The notes under the pieces: model-generated | What the model saw: the letters and a program-made list of their open reading frames with translations, nothing else | The model's database searches: none | Told to the model about the DNA's origin: nothing | Made by a program: the position numbers and the translations under genes | From: Actinacidiphila guanduensis | GTDB lineage: Bacteria; Actinomycetota; Actinomycetes; Streptomycetales; Streptomycetaceae | DNA length: 64,000 nucleotides | Direction: 5' to 3' | NCBI RefSeq assembly: GCF_900103985.1 | Contig: NZ_FNIE01000021.1 | Coordinates: 1-64,000 of the forward strand | In this document: positions 33,705-43,030 of the stretch, in pieces | How the letters are laid out: every line of letters begins with the position of its first letter | Position numbering within the stretch: the stretch's first letter is position 1

Positions 33705-34787
33705 TCAGAACACCACCAGCGCGCGCCCACCCCGCCCGGCGGTCATCGCCTCGAACGCCGCCGGTATGCCGTCCAGCCCGATCCGGTCGGTGACCAACTG
33801 CCCCAGGTCGAATCGCCCTTCGCGGACATGCCCGGCCAGCACCGGCAGGTCCCGCGCCGGGTCGCAGTTGCCGTACACGCAACCGCTCAGCGTCCGCCCG
33901 AAGTAGAACAGCTCCAGCGCCGAGAACGTCACCTGCTGCTCCTGCCCGCCGATCCCGACCACGATCGTGCGGCCGCCACGCCTCGTGGACGACCACGCGG
34001 TCCTGATCGTCTCGGCCCGCCCCACGCACTCGATCGCCACATCCGCCCCGTACCCTCCGGTGACCCCACGGATCCGCTTCGCCGTGTCCTCCCCCGCCAC
34101 CACGAACTCCGTGGCTCCCGCCGCCCTCGCCAGCTCCTCCTTCCCCGCTGCCGCATCCACCGCCACCACCTGTCCCGCACCCGCGATCCGCGCCGACTGC
34201 AGCACCGCCAGGCCGACCCCGCCCACGCCGAACACCGCGACTGTCTCGCCTGCCCGCACCGCCGCCGCATGGTGCACCGCCCCGTATCCGGTCAGCACCG
34301 CACACCCCAGCAGCGCCGCGTCCTGCAACGGCACCCCGTCCGGCAGCGGCAGCACCGCGCTCCCCGCCACCACCGTCTCCTCCGCGAACACCCCCGTGCC
34401 CAGCCCCGGGTACAGCGCGCTCCCGTCCCCGGCGAGCCGCGCGTACGGTTCGGCCGCGCCCGCCGCCGAGTTCGCACACAGCCACGGCTCGCCCAATCCG
34501 CAGAAGTGGCACGCTCCGCACGCCGGCGCCCAGTTGAGCACCACCGCATCCCCTACGGCCACATGCGTGACGCCCTCCCCCACCGCCACCACCGTGCCCG
34601 CCCCCTCATGCCCCAGCACCGCAGGCACCGGCTGCCGCAACGTCCCGTTCGACAGCGACAGATCCGAGTGACACACCCCCGCCGCCGCCAACCGCACCCG
34701 CACCTGCCCCGCCCCCGGCCCGGGCAACTCGATATCGGCCACCCTCAGCGGCGCGTTGACCTCCGGCAGTACAGCGGCGCGAACCAC
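33705..34787 (-). CDS. Zinc-dependent alcohol dehydrogenase
   Basis: A 360-residue medium-chain zinc alcohol dehydrogenase. Catalytic zinc ligands: Cys in GVCHSDLSLSNG and His/Glu in LGHEGAGTVV; structural zinc cysteines in CGACHFCGLGEPWLC. NAD motif VFGVGGVGLAVLQSARIAGA near residue 183. Closest to class III-like or mycothiol-related MDRs (for example M. tuberculosis Rv0162c type). GTG at 34787 follows AGGAGG at short spacing. It lies 173 bases downstream of the aldehyde dehydrogenase, same strand. Together they would oxidise an alcohol through the aldehyde to an acid. Confidence 0.92.
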   Translation of the reverse strand: MVRAAVLPEVNAPLRVADIELPGPGAGQVRVRLAAAGVCHSDLSLSNGTLRQPVPAVLGHEGAGTVVAVGEGVTHVAVGDAVVLNWAPACGACHFCGLGEPWLCANSAAGAAEPYARLAGDGSALYPGLGTGVFAEETVVAGSAVLPLPDGVPLQDAALLGCAVLTGYGAVHHAAAVRAGETVAVFGVGGVGLAVLQSARIAGAGQVVAVDAAAGKEELARAAGATEFVVAGEDTAKRIRGVTGGYGADVAIECVGRAETIRTAWSSTRRGGRTIVVGIGGQEQQVTFSALELFYFGRTLSGCVYGNCDPARDLPVLAGHVREGRFDLGQLVTDRIGLDGIPAAFEAMTAGRGGRALVVF

Positions 34788-34807
34788 GATGCCTCCTGAA
34801 CGATGTG

Positions 34808-34852
34808 CGGTGTGCGGGTGCGGTGTGCGGGTGCGGTGTGCAGCGGGTGCGG
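34808..34852. repeat. 13-bp tandem repeats between ADH and ALDH genes
   Basis: CGGTGTGCGGGTG occurs at 34808-34820 and 34821-34833, then a third, interrupted copy to about 34849. GCGAGGACGCCC is also repeated at about 34884 and 34919 in the same gap. Confidence 0.8.
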
Positions 34853-34960
34853 TACCGCGGTTGTGCGGCAATGACGGATGCAGGCGAGGACGCCCAGCGA
34901 GTCCAGAGAGTGGTGAAAGCGAGGACGCCCGGAGAGTGGGGGCCGGGGAGCGGGGAGGGC

Positions 34961-36406
34961 TCAGAGCTGGAGCGACTTCGTCTGCAGGTACTCCGCCAGC
35001 CCGTGCGCCCCCAGTTCCCGGCCCACTCCCGACTGCTTGTACCCGCCGAACGGTGCCCGCGCATTGAACCGCCCACCGTTGATGTCCACCTGCCCGGTGT
35101 CCATCCGCCGCGCGAAGGCGACCGCCTGCTCCTCGTCCGCTCCCCACACCGCCCCGGCCAACCCGTACACCGTGCCGTTGGCGATGCGCAGCGCGTCCTC
35201 CTCGTCCTCGTACCGGATCAGCACGATCACCGGGCCGAAGATCTCCTCCTGCGCGATCACCATCCCGGGCTCCACGTCGGCGAAGACCGTCGGGCGGACG
35301 TAGTACCCGGTGGTCAGCCCCTCCGGTGCCTCCGGGCCGCCGGTCGCGAGCCTGGCGCCCTCCGCCACGCCCTTGCGTATGTAGCCGCGGACCCGCTCGC
35401 GCTGTTTGGCGTTCACCACCGGGCCCAACCGCTCACCCGGCACGTACTTCGCCGCGGCCGCCACCGCCAGCTCCACCGCCTCCTCGTAGCGGGCGGCGTC
35501 CACCAGCATCCGGGTCCAGGCACTGCACGTCTGGCCGGAGTTCGCGAACACGTTGGCCACCCCGACGTTCACCGCCCTCGCCAGGTCCGCACCCGGCAGG
35601 ATCACGTTCGCCGACTTGCCGCCCAGCTCCAGCGCCACCCGCTTGACCGCGCCACCCGCCGCGGCACCGATCCTGCGCCCCACCGCGGTGGACCCGGTGA
35701 AGGAGACCATGTCGACGTCCGGGTGCTCGGCCAGCGCCTGCCCTGCCACCGGCCCGAGCCCGGTGACCAGGTTGAACACCCCCGCGGGCACCCCGGCCGC
35801 CTCCAGCACCTCCGCGAACAACTGCGCCACCAGCGGCGTGTCCTCGGCGGGCTTGAGCACCACCGTGCAGCCTGCCGCGAGCGCGGGCGCCACCTTCGCC
35901 ACGATCTGGTGCAGCGGGTAGTTCCACGGCGTGATCGCGCCCACCACGCCCACCGGCTCCTGGAACACCCGCGAGTTGCCGATCCGCTCCTCGAAGGCGA
36001 ACTCGGCCGCCAGATCGGCGTACGTGCCCATCACCGTGATCGGCAGCGCCGCATGCACGGCCGCGGAGAACCGCAACGGCGAGCCCAGCTCCGCCGTCAC
36101 CGTGGCGGCGATCTCCTCCTTCCGCTCGGCCATCAGGTCCCTGGCTGCGGCGAGCACGGCGGCCCGCTCGGCGGGCGCGGTGGCCGCCCACCCGGGCAGC
36201 GCCGCCCGCGCGGCCCGCACCGCCGCGTCCACGTCCCGGCCGTCGCCTGCCGGCACCCGCCCGATGACCTGCTCGCTCGCGGGGTCCACCACGTCGATCC
36301 ACTCCCCGGCCGCCGCCGGGCTCCACTTGCCGTCGATGAACAGGCCGTCGTGCGCCTGCTGGATACGCGCCTGCGCACCGCCCGCCGGTTCCGTCCTGCC
36401 GTCCAC
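34961..36406 (-). CDS. Aldehyde dehydrogenase
   Basis: A 481-residue NAD(P)-dependent aldehyde dehydrogenase. NAD-binding and catalytic elements: TPWNYPL, KPAEDTPL, FTGSTAVGRRIG, the general base Glu in LELGGKSAN and the nucleophile Cys in NSGQTCSAWTRM, then EEIFGPVIVL and APFGGYKQSGVGRE. Length is normal. GTG at 36406 has GGGAGG seven bases upstream, and starting there keeps the 19-bp operator (36444-36462) outside the coding region. Downstream is the alcohol dehydrogenase. By the shared operator, the TetR at 32293 should regulate this pair. Confidence 0.93.
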   Translation of the reverse strand: MDGRTEPAGGAQARIQQAHDGLFIDGKWSPAAAGEWIDVVDPASEQVIGRVPAGDGRDVDAAVRAARAALPGWAATAPAERAAVLAAARDLMAERKEEIAATVTAELGSPLRFSAAVHAALPITVMGTYADLAAEFAFEERIGNSRVFQEPVGVVGAITPWNYPLHQIVAKVAPALAAGCTVVLKPAEDTPLVAQLFAEVLEAAGVPAGVFNLVTGLGPVAGQALAEHPDVDMVSFTGSTAVGRRIGAAAGGAVKRVALELGGKSANVILPGADLARAVNVGVANVFANSGQTCSAWTRMLVDAARYEEAVELAVAAAAKYVPGERLGPVVNAKQRERVRGYIRKGVAEGARLATGGPEAPEGLTTGYYVRPTVFADVEPGMVIAQEEIFGPVIVLIRYEDEEDALRIANGTVYGLAGAVWGADEEQAVAFARRMDTGQVDINGGRFNARAPFGGYKQSGVGRELGAHGLAEYLQTKSLQL

Positions 36407-36443
36407 GCCGCTGCCTCCCAGCTCGCCCTTAGCGTTCAGCGCC

Positions 36444-36462
36444 AAACTAACGCCGATAGTTT
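36444..36462. promoter_or_regulatory. 19-bp operator AAACTA-N7-TAGTTT, copy 2
   Basis: AAACTAACGCCGATAGTTT, identical to the site at 32246-32264 in the two six-base arms and the spacing of seven. It is 38 bases upstream of the aldehyde dehydrogenase start. It is presumably bound by the TetR encoded at 32293-32919. Confidence 0.75.
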
Positions 36463-36579
36463 TTCGTGGCCAGGCCCCTCGCCCCGCACCCGATTCCCCG
36501 CCGCCCGCCCGCGCGCCCACCGCCCTACGAAGTCAGCGCCCCACGAACCCAGCGCCCCGCAGCTTCACAAGCTCCGGAC

Positions 36580-38817
36580 TCAGCGAGCCGCCTCCATGCG
36601 TATCGGGAAACCGTTCAGCACCGCCGTGCCCGAGAGCGGGTCCAGCCGCGAACCGTCCAGCAACTGGTTGACGTTCGCCCCCGGCTCCCGCCCCGCGCTC
36701 TCCAGCCGCGTGCCCTCCCGGTCGTGCCCCCACCCGTGCGGCATACAGGCCACCCCGCGGCGCACCGCCTCCGTGATCTCCACCGGTGCCGTGATCTCGC
36801 CGCCGTCGCCCTTGATCCTGGCGAGGTCACCGTCCGCCAGGCCGAGTCGCGCGGCGTCCTCGGGGTGGAGCTGCACGGTGCAGCGGTTGCTGCCGCCGGT
36901 GAGCGCCGGCACGTTGTGCATCCAGGAGTTGTTGGAGCGCAGGTGGCGGCGGCCGATCAGCACGAGCCCGTCGCCCTCCGCACCTGCCCGCACTGCGGCA
37001 CGCAGCCTCGGCACGTCGGCCGCTATCTCCGGCGGGGCCAGCTCGACCTTCCCCGAGGGCGTGCGCAGCACCTCCGGCAACCTGGGCTGCAACGGCCCCA
37101 GGTCGATTCCGTGCGGATGCGCCAGCACCCGGTCCAGGGTGAGCCCTTCCGGATCGGCACCGAATCCGTCCCCGTACGGCCCCAGGCGCAGCATCAGATC
37201 GAGCCGCTTCTCGTACCCGGTGGCGCCGGTGAGCGCGGCGGCCAACTGTCCCGCGTCGCGTCCGTGGACCGGCGAGTGCGGGTCGGCGGTCTCCTTGGCG
37301 AGTCGGCGGCCGATCGTCTGGGCGTCCACGGCGGCCGGGTCGGCGTCGGGGCCGGACTGCCCCAGGACAGCGAGGGCGAGGCGGGCCAGGATCTCCGGCT
37401 CGTCGAGCGCTCCCTCGTCCAGGGGCACCGCGGGCGGCGTGTAGCGGACCGTGTTGCGTACGGCCAGCGTGCTGAACGCGAAGTCGTAGTGGGCGCTTCG
37501 GGACGGCGGAGGCGGCGGCAGGATGACATCGGCGTGGCGGGCGGTCTCGTTGAGATAGGGATCGACGGAGACCATGAACTCCAGCCCGGCCAGCGCCTGG
37601 TCCAAGCGGCGGCCGTCGGGCGCGGAGAGCACCGGGTTGCCCGCGATGGTGATCAGCGCGCGCAGCCTGCCCTCGCCCTCGGTGTCGATCTCCTCGGCGA
37701 GCGCGGCCGCGGGCAGCTCGCCCTTCACCTCAGGCCGCCCGGAGACCCTGCTGTGCCAGCGGCCGGTGCGGAAGCCCTTGCCCGGAGCGGGTGGCCTGGG
37801 TGCCCGGGCTGTGGCGGCGAGCGGGAACATCGCGCCACCGGGCCGGTCGAGGTTGCCGGTCAGGGCATTGAGCACATCCACCAGCCAACTGGTCAGCGTG
37901 CCGAACTCCACGGCGGTGCTGCCGAGCCGGCCGTAGACCACCGCGCGACGCGCACCGGCCAGTTCGCGGGCGAGGACACGGATGTCGTCGGCGGGCACAT
38001 CGCAGTAGCGGGCCACTTCCTCGGGGGCGAAGTCCGCCGCCAGTGCCCGTACTTCCTCGATGCCCAGCAGGTGGGCCCCCGTCTCGCCCGGATCGGTGAG
38101 CCCCTCGGCGAAGAGCACGTGGACCATGGCGAGCAGCAGGGCCGCGTCGGTGCCGGGGCGGGGGGCCACATGGCGGTCGGCGGCCCGCGCGGTCCTGGTG
38201 CGGTGCGGGTCGATCACGACCAGGCGGCCGCCGCGGCGCCGCAGTGCCCTGAGCTTGCCGGGGAAGTCGGCGGCCGTGGCCAGGCTGCCGTTGGAGACCA
38301 GCGGGTTGGCGCCCAGGAGCAGCAGGTGGTCGGTGCGGTCCAGGTCGGGTACAGGGATGGCGTTGGGGTCGCCGAAGAGGTGCCCGCAGGAGACGTGCTT
38401 GGGCATCTGGTCCAGCGTGCTGGCGGTGAATACGCTGCGGGTGCCCAGGGCGGCCACGATCTGGCCCGGGTACAGACTGCCGGCCATGGTGTGCACGTTG
38501 GGGTTGCCGAGGTAGATCCCGACCGCCTCCCCTCCGTAGGCACGGGTGACCGCTCCGATTCCCGCGGCCACGGCGGCGAACGCGTCGGGCCAGTCGGTCT
38601 CCACGAGTCGGCCGCCGCGGCGCACCAGCGGCCTTCGCAGCCGATCGGGGTCTGCGTCGAGAGCGCCGAACGAGGCGCCCTTCGGGCAGATGAAACCGGC
38701 GCTGAACACGTCCTCCCGGTCGCCCCGGGCGTGTGTGACCCGCGTTCCGTCGATGGTCAGACTGAGTCCGCACGTGGCCTCGCAGAGCGGGCAGATGCGC
38801 AGTGCGGTGCGTGGCAT
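36580..38817 (-). CDS. Molybdopterin-dependent oxidoreductase
   Basis: A 745-residue molybdopterin oxidoreductase of the DMSO reductase superfamily. The N-terminal [4Fe-4S] domain shows CPLCEATCGLSL and the fourth cysteine in FICPKGAS. Molybdopterin segments follow (GIYLGNPNVHTM, LLLLGANPLVSNGSL, VVIDPHRTRTARAADRH), and the C-terminal Mo-bis-MGD domain has GRRHLRSNNSWMHNVPAL and the dinucleotide-binding VACMPHGWGHDREGT. There is no twin-arginine signal, so the enzyme is cytoplasmic. Reaction unknown (formate dehydrogenase/nitrate reductase relatives). ATG at 38817 is preceded by GGGGGAG. No electron-transfer partner is adjacent. Confidence 0.9.
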   Translation of the reverse strand: MPRTALRICPLCEATCGLSLTIDGTRVTHARGDREDVFSAGFICPKGASFGALDADPDRLRRPLVRRGGRLVETDWPDAFAAVAAGIGAVTRAYGGEAVGIYLGNPNVHTMAGSLYPGQIVAALGTRSVFTASTLDQMPKHVSCGHLFGDPNAIPVPDLDRTDHLLLLGANPLVSNGSLATAADFPGKLRALRRRGGRLVVIDPHRTRTARAADRHVAPRPGTDAALLLAMVHVLFAEGLTDPGETGAHLLGIEEVRALAADFAPEEVARYCDVPADDIRVLARELAGARRAVVYGRLGSTAVEFGTLTSWLVDVLNALTGNLDRPGGAMFPLAATARAPRPPAPGKGFRTGRWHSRVSGRPEVKGELPAAALAEEIDTEGEGRLRALITIAGNPVLSAPDGRRLDQALAGLEFMVSVDPYLNETARHADVILPPPPPSRSAHYDFAFSTLAVRNTVRYTPPAVPLDEGALDEPEILARLALAVLGQSGPDADPAAVDAQTIGRRLAKETADPHSPVHGRDAGQLAAALTGATGYEKRLDLMLRLGPYGDGFGADPEGLTLDRVLAHPHGIDLGPLQPRLPEVLRTPSGKVELAPPEIAADVPRLRAAVRAGAEGDGLVLIGRRHLRSNNSWMHNVPALTGGSNRCTVQLHPEDAARLGLADGDLARIKGDGGEITAPVEITEAVRRGVACMPHGWGHDREGTRLESAGREPGANVNQLLDGSRLDPLSGTAVLNGFPIRMEAAR

Positions 38818-39119
38818 CGGTCTCTCCCCCTTCCTTCAGGGCGCGTGGAGCGGTCTCGCTCGCATGGTGGGTCGTACGCGTGGTGATCGCCGGCGAAGCG
38901 GCGTTCGATCCCCGCTTCGTCCCGGTTTCGGCTGATGTTGTCGATCATGGCGCATCGAACAGTCGCGCGCTATCCCTCGAAAGAGTGTTCGTCGGCCGAT
39001 CGCGGCTCCGGCCGTTGCTCCCCGGTCTCGGGGGCGGACCGGCAACGTACCGGCGGTACGCAGATTAGCCCGCCGAAGGTCCGGCCGGAGGGTTTTCCAC
39101 AGGCGGGACGGGAGGGTTG
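38818..39119. other. Intergenic gap upstream of molybdopterin gene and hmgA
   Basis: About 300 bases between divergent genes. A short open frame at 38935 lacks a ribosome binding site and family resemblance, so it was not called. Promoters for both neighbours should be here; TTGTCGATC occurs near 38939 but no -10 partner was recognised. Confidence 0.4.
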
Positions 39120-39159
39120 CCGTGGTGATTCCTATGGCTCAGCATAGGAATCACCACGG
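39120..39159. promoter_or_regulatory. Perfect 17-bp-arm palindrome before hmgA
   Basis: The arm CCGTGGTGATTCCTATG (39120-39136) is followed by GCTCAG and its exact complement (39143-39159). It ends 20 bases before the hmgA start codon. Symmetry, length and position suggest a strong operator; the GntR encoded directly after hmgA (40499) is a natural candidate to bind it. Confidence 0.75.
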
Positions 39160-39179
39160 GCACGACGCGGGGAGCAGGC

Positions 39180-40502
39180 ATGGACGCCACGAGCAGCACC
39201 GGGCAGCAGGACGGCAAAGACCTCGCCTACCAGCCGGGGTTCGGCAACCAGCACAGCACGGAGGCCGTCCCCGGCGCCCTGCCGGTCGGCCGCAACGCGC
39301 CCCAGCGGGCTCCCTTCGGCCTGTACGCCGAGCAGTTGAGCGGCACCGCCTTCACCGAGCCGCGCGCCCGCAACCGCCGCAGCTGGCTGTACCGCATCCG
39401 CCCCTCCGCCGCCCACCCGACCTTCCGCCGCATCCCCAACGGGGCGTTGCGCAGTGCCCCCTTCCAGGAGGTCGAGCCCGATCCGAACCGGCTGCGCTGG
39501 GGTCCGCTGCCGGTTCCCGACACCCCCACGGACTTCGTCCAGGGCCTGGTCACCGTGGGGGGCAACGGGGACGTGCTGCGCCGCGAGGGCATCGGCATCC
39601 ACTGGTACGCGGCCAACCGCTCCATGGAGCGCCGGGTCTTCTCCAGCTCCGACGGGGAGTTCCTGATCGTCCCGCAGCGCGGCGCCCTGCTCCTGCACAC
39701 CGAACTCGGCCTGCTGCGCGCCGAACCGGGGCACGTCGCCCTCGTGCCGCGTGGCGTGCGGTTCCGGGTGGAGCTGCTGGAGACCGCGGCGGCGGGCTAT
39801 GTCTGCGAGAACTACGGGCAGCCCTTCCAGCTCCCCGACCTCGGCCCCATCGGCGCCAACGGGCTGGCGAACGCACGGGACTTCCTCGCCCCCGTCGCCG
39901 CCTACGAGGACCGCGAGGAGGACACGGAGGTCGTCAACAAGTTCGGCGGACACCTGTGGGCCGCCGTCTACGACCACTCCCCGCTGGACGTCGTGGCCTG
40001 GCACGGAAACCACGTGCCCTACCTGTACGACCTGCACCGCTTCAATGTGCTGGGCTCCATCAGCTACGACCACCCGGACCCCTCGATCTTCACCGTGCTC
40101 ACCTCCCCCTCCGACACCCCGGGGCTGGCCGGCGCGGACTTCGTCGTCTTCGCCCCGCGCTGGCTCGTCGGCGAGGACACCTTCCGCCCGCCCTACTTCC
40201 ACCGCAACGTGATGTCGGAGTTCATGGGCCTGATCGAGGGGGCCTACGACGCCAAGGCGGAGGGCTTCGTGCCCGGCGGCGCCTCCCTGCACAACATGAT
40301 GTCCGCGCACGGCCCGGACCGCGCCACCTTCGAGCGCGCCAGCAGCGCGGAACTGCGGCCGCAGAAGGTCGACGACGGCCTGGCGTTCATGTTCGAGACC
40401 CGCTGGCCGATCGTTCCCACCGCCCGGGCGCTCGGCGCCGTCCACCGTCAGGAGGACTACGACAAGGTGTGGGAAGGGCTGGGGAGGAACTTCCGGCCGT
40501 GA
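39180..40502 (+). CDS. hmgA: Homogentisate 1,2-dioxygenase
   Basis: A 440-residue HmgA, the iron enzyme that opens the homogentisate ring to maleylacetoacetate in tyrosine/phenylalanine catabolism. The bicupin family signatures are [12 protein letters not shown] near residue 19 and the iron-site C-terminal stretch [20 protein letters not shown] with [16 protein letters not shown]. Length is normal. ATG at 39180 follows GGGGAGCAGG. No maleylacetoacetate isomerase, fumarylacetoacetase or hpd gene is present in this window. It overlaps the next gene (GntR) by four bases, which makes local control likely. Confidence 0.95.
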   Translation: MDATSSTGQQDGKDLAYQPGFGNQHSTEAVPGALPVGRNAPQRAPFGLYAEQLSGTAFTEPRARNRRSWLYRIRPSAAHPTFRRIPNGALRSAPFQEVEPDPNRLRWGPLPVPDTPTDFVQGLVTVGGNGDVLRREGIGIHWYAANRSMERRVFSSSDGEFLIVPQRGALLLHTELGLLRAEPGHVALVPRGVRFRVELLETAAAGYVCENYGQPFQLPDLGPIGANGLANARDFLAPVAAYEDREEDTEVVNKFGGHLWAAVYDHSPLDVVAWHGNHVPYLYDLHRFNVLGSISYDHPDPSIFTVLTSPSDTPGLAGADFVVFAPRWLVGEDTFRPPYFHRNVMSEFMGLIEGAYDAKAEGFVPGGASLHNMMSAHGPDRATFERASSAELRPQKVDDGLAFMFETRWPIVPTARALGAVHRQEDYDKVWEGLGRNFRP

Positions 40503-41245
40503 CGTCCTTCGCCCCCGACTCGCTCGTACTCAACGGCAAGCTGCCCCTGTGGTACCAGGTCTCGCAGTCGCTGCGGGCCTCGATACTGGGCCGCCATGCC
40601 GACGCGCCCCTGCGGCTGCCCACCGAGGAGGAACTGGCCGGCCACTACGGCGTCAGCGTGCTGACGATGCGCCAGGCTCTCAAGGAACTGGAGCAGGAGG
40701 GCCTGATATCCCGGCGCCGAAGACGCGGCACCTTCATCGAGCCAGCCGCCCTGCGCGGCGCCCCGGTGAAGCTGCTCGGCTCCGTGGACGCGATCGTCGC
40801 CCAGCAGTCCGGCGAACGTGCGGAGGTCATCGGACACGGCACCGCGCCCCTGCCCCCCGGGGCCGCCGAGCACTTCCCGGATCTCACCGAGGCGGTGACC
40901 TTCCGCCGGCTGCGCCGCGACGCCTCCGGCGAGCCCACCAACTGGGCGCAGAACTGGGTCCGCCCCGAACTCGGCGCCCGCATCGACCTCGCCGACCTCG
41001 AACGCCACCCGATGACCAAGGTGCTGAGGGACGTACTCGGCGTGCGCATCAGCCGCATTACCGACACCGTCGAGGCCCGCCTGGCCGACCCCGAGACGGC
41101 CGAACTGCTCGAAGTGCCGCTGCTCAGCCCGATACTCCACTACACCGGCGTCACCTACGACGACACAGACCGGGCCGTCGATGTCGTGCACATCCGCTAC
41201 CGGGGCGACCGCTTCTCCTTCACCGTCACTGTGGAGGCGACCTGA
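40499..41245 (+). CDS. GntR/HutC-type regulator (UTRA domain)
   Basis: A 248-residue HutC-subfamily regulator. The winged HTH is at about residues 14-80 ([43 protein letters not shown]). The UTRA ligand domain follows (from residue 95, with [14 protein letters not shown], and the strand [17 protein letters not shown] at the end). GTG at 40499 overlaps the hmgA stop, so it is co-transcribed with hmgA and probably a homogentisate- or tyrosine-catabolism-responsive repressor of it, acting at the palindrome 39120-39159. The effector is inferred. Confidence 0.9.
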   Translation: MTSFAPDSLVLNGKLPLWYQVSQSLRASILGRHADAPLRLPTEEELAGHYGVSVLTMRQALKELEQEGLISRRRRRGTFIEPAALRGAPVKLLGSVDAIVAQQSGERAEVIGHGTAPLPPGAAEHFPDLTEAVTFRRLRRDASGEPTNWAQNWVRPELGARIDLADLERHPMTKVLRDVLGVRISRITDTVEARLADPETAELLEVPLLSPILHYTGVTYDDTDRAVDVVHIRYRGDRFSFTVTVEAT

Positions 41246-41259
41246 GGGCCGTCAGTAGC

Positions 41260-42519
41260 ATGCTTCCAGTGAGCGACGACGCGCCTTTGCTGCACGATCT
41301 GATGCCATGGTCGGTGCGCCCCCTGCGCATCGGCCGCAGCTGGCCGATGGCCCCCGACCCCGCCTGTCTGCGGGACCGCTGGACCCTGCTGGTCCAAGCG
41401 CCCGACGAGACCCGCGCCGCGCTCTTCCACCCGACCAGGGCCCGCGGCCTGCACACCCCGGTCGCCCAACTGCCCGGCCACCGCACCCCCACCACCGCGC
41501 TCGCCCGCGAGGACGGCCCCTGCCCGGAGCCGGTACGCATCCAGCACGGCGCCCACGACCACCAGTGGCTGATACCCGACCACCGGGTCATCGACGCCGC
41601 CCGGCCCGAACTGTGGCGGGTCGTCGACGGCCGGCAGGTCTTCACCGTGGAGCAGACGCCGCTGCCCGACACCGACGAGCCCGCTCTCACCTTCTCCGCG
41701 CTGCTCCCTGACGGCCGCTCACCGGCCGGCCGGCCCGGTCTGATCCGTCCGCTCTACCGGCAGCCCGGCGGCCAGGACCCCAACCTCGCACCGGGCCTGA
41801 CCGAATGGGTGTCCGCGCGCGTCCGCACCGAGGCCGGCGCCGAGGACGTGCTCGCCTGGATCGCCGCCGCGGCCCGGCCGAGCCACCGCGGCTGCGCGGT
41901 GCCCTTCCCCCGCGACCCCGCGCTGTGGCAGGAGGGCATCGCCCTGGGCCGCAGGTCGCTGTGGCTGCACACCCGAGGCGCCCGCTTCTCCGACCCGGCC
42001 CAGGACCGGCCCGCCGACCGGCTGCGACCACCCGGGGGCAGCCGCCCCTACGTCAGGGCCCCGCTCCCGGCCAGCCCCCGGCCCGGGGAGCTGCGCTACG
42101 ACCCGCAGGAGCAGACCTTGTGGATCGGCGCCGGACAGATCTCCCCCGTCGTGCCCGCCGCCTGGGAGGCGACCGCGGGCGGTGTAGGGGTGCTGGAAGC
42201 CTGGTACGCGCGGCGCACGGCCGAAGGCGAGCCCGGCTCCCTGGAAGCGCTGCGGCCCCCCGCGTGGACGCGGGCGACGACGTCCGAACTCCTGGAGTTG
42301 ATCAGCGTGCTGACGCTGCTGGACGCGCTCCGCGGGGAGTTGCGGAGTTTCGCCGGGGAACTGGCGGCGGCATCAGACGGCGGCACGGGCGCCGCCGGGG
42401 TGGGAGCGGTGGCGCTGCGGGCGGCCGGGGTGCTGCCGGTGCCCTCCGCGAGGCGCAGACCGGCATCGGTCCTGGCGCACCACGAGGAGGGCCCTGACGG
42501 GCAGTTCGCCCTGCTGTGA
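41260..42519 (+). CDS. Type ISP restriction/modification-like protein
   Basis: A 419-residue protein that resembles the C-terminal target-recognition part of type ISP restriction-modification enzymes, a family found as stand-alone genes in Streptomyces. It has LLHDLMPWSVRPLRIGRSWP at the N-terminus, DLMPWSVRP-type segments, PGLTEWVSARVRTEAGAEDV in the middle and RPPGGSRPYVRAPLPASPRPGELRYD, then a C-terminal four-helix region (LELISVLTLLDALRGELRSFAGELAAASD). No SAM motif I (DPF/NPPY methyltransferase) or helicase motif is visible, so it is unlikely to be an active enzyme alone. It follows the GntR gene by 14 bases. Its function is unknown. Confidence 0.5.
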   Translation: MLPVSDDAPLLHDLMPWSVRPLRIGRSWPMAPDPACLRDRWTLLVQAPDETRAALFHPTRARGLHTPVAQLPGHRTPTTALAREDGPCPEPVRIQHGAHDHQWLIPDHRVIDAARPELWRVVDGRQVFTVEQTPLPDTDEPALTFSALLPDGRSPAGRPGLIRPLYRQPGGQDPNLAPGLTEWVSARVRTEAGAEDVLAWIAAAARPSHRGCAVPFPRDPALWQEGIALGRRSLWLHTRGARFSDPAQDRPADRLRPPGGSRPYVRAPLPASPRPGELRYDPQEQTLWIGAGQISPVVPAAWEATAGGVGVLEAWYARRTAEGEPGSLEALRPPAWTRATTSELLELISVLTLLDALRGELRSFAGELAAASDGGTGAAGVGAVALRAAGVLPVPSARRRPASVLAHHEEGPDGQFALL

Positions 42520-42599
42520 GCACGGCGGACGCTGCGGCCGGTGGGGAGGTCGGCCGCGGACCGCCGCGGGGGCCGGACGGGCGTCCGGTGCCGGTGCGG

Positions 42600-42863
42600 T
42601 CAGCCCCGGTTGCCGAACAGCGACCTGCGCAGACGGCGGAGCGGGGCGAAGAGCGACACGCGGGCACCCTTGTTGGCCCGGGTGTGGACGGTGTTGCGGG
42701 AGGTCAGCTCGCGCATGAGCACGGTCGCCTCCTCGGTGTCACGCTGCGGCACGGCGGGACCGGCCAGCACCGACAGGTGCCGGTCCAGGCGCGCGCTCGA
42801 CGCGCTCGAACCGCAACTGACGGCAGGCACTCTGGGCCTGCTGTGCATCGCTATCTGTTCCAT
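42600..42863 (-). CDS. Small conserved basic protein
   Basis: An 87-residue protein. N-terminal half VSCGSSASSARLDRHLSVLAG then EATVLMRELTSRNTVHTRAN, then an Arg-rich C-terminus SLFAPLRRLRRSLFGNRG. It resembles a family of about 80-90-residue hypothetical proteins recurring in Streptomyces genomes. ATG at 42863 follows GGGGAG. The amphipathic Arg/Leu tail could bind membrane or nucleic acid. No function known. Confidence 0.6.
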   Translation of the reverse strand: MEQIAMHSRPRVPAVSCGSSASSARLDRHLSVLAGPAVPQRDTEEATVLMRELTSRNTVHTRANKGARVSLFAPLRRLRRSLFGNRG

Positions 42864-43030
42864 GACTCTCCCCACCCTGTCGAGGGCACCCGGCACGGGC
42901 AGGTTAACCCTATCGCCCCGCCGCGTCACGTGCGCATCCCCTTGCCCGTCTCGTCGCCGATTCACCTTCCACTCAAGGGTGTTGACGCCGGAGCGGATGC
43001 CCGCGGGAGCGGTCGGAAAGTGACGACGGC

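Noticed and set aside
38935-39147. Small frame of 70 codons upstream of hmgA
   Set aside because: No ribosome binding site and composition unlike a protein; also overlaps the palindrome.
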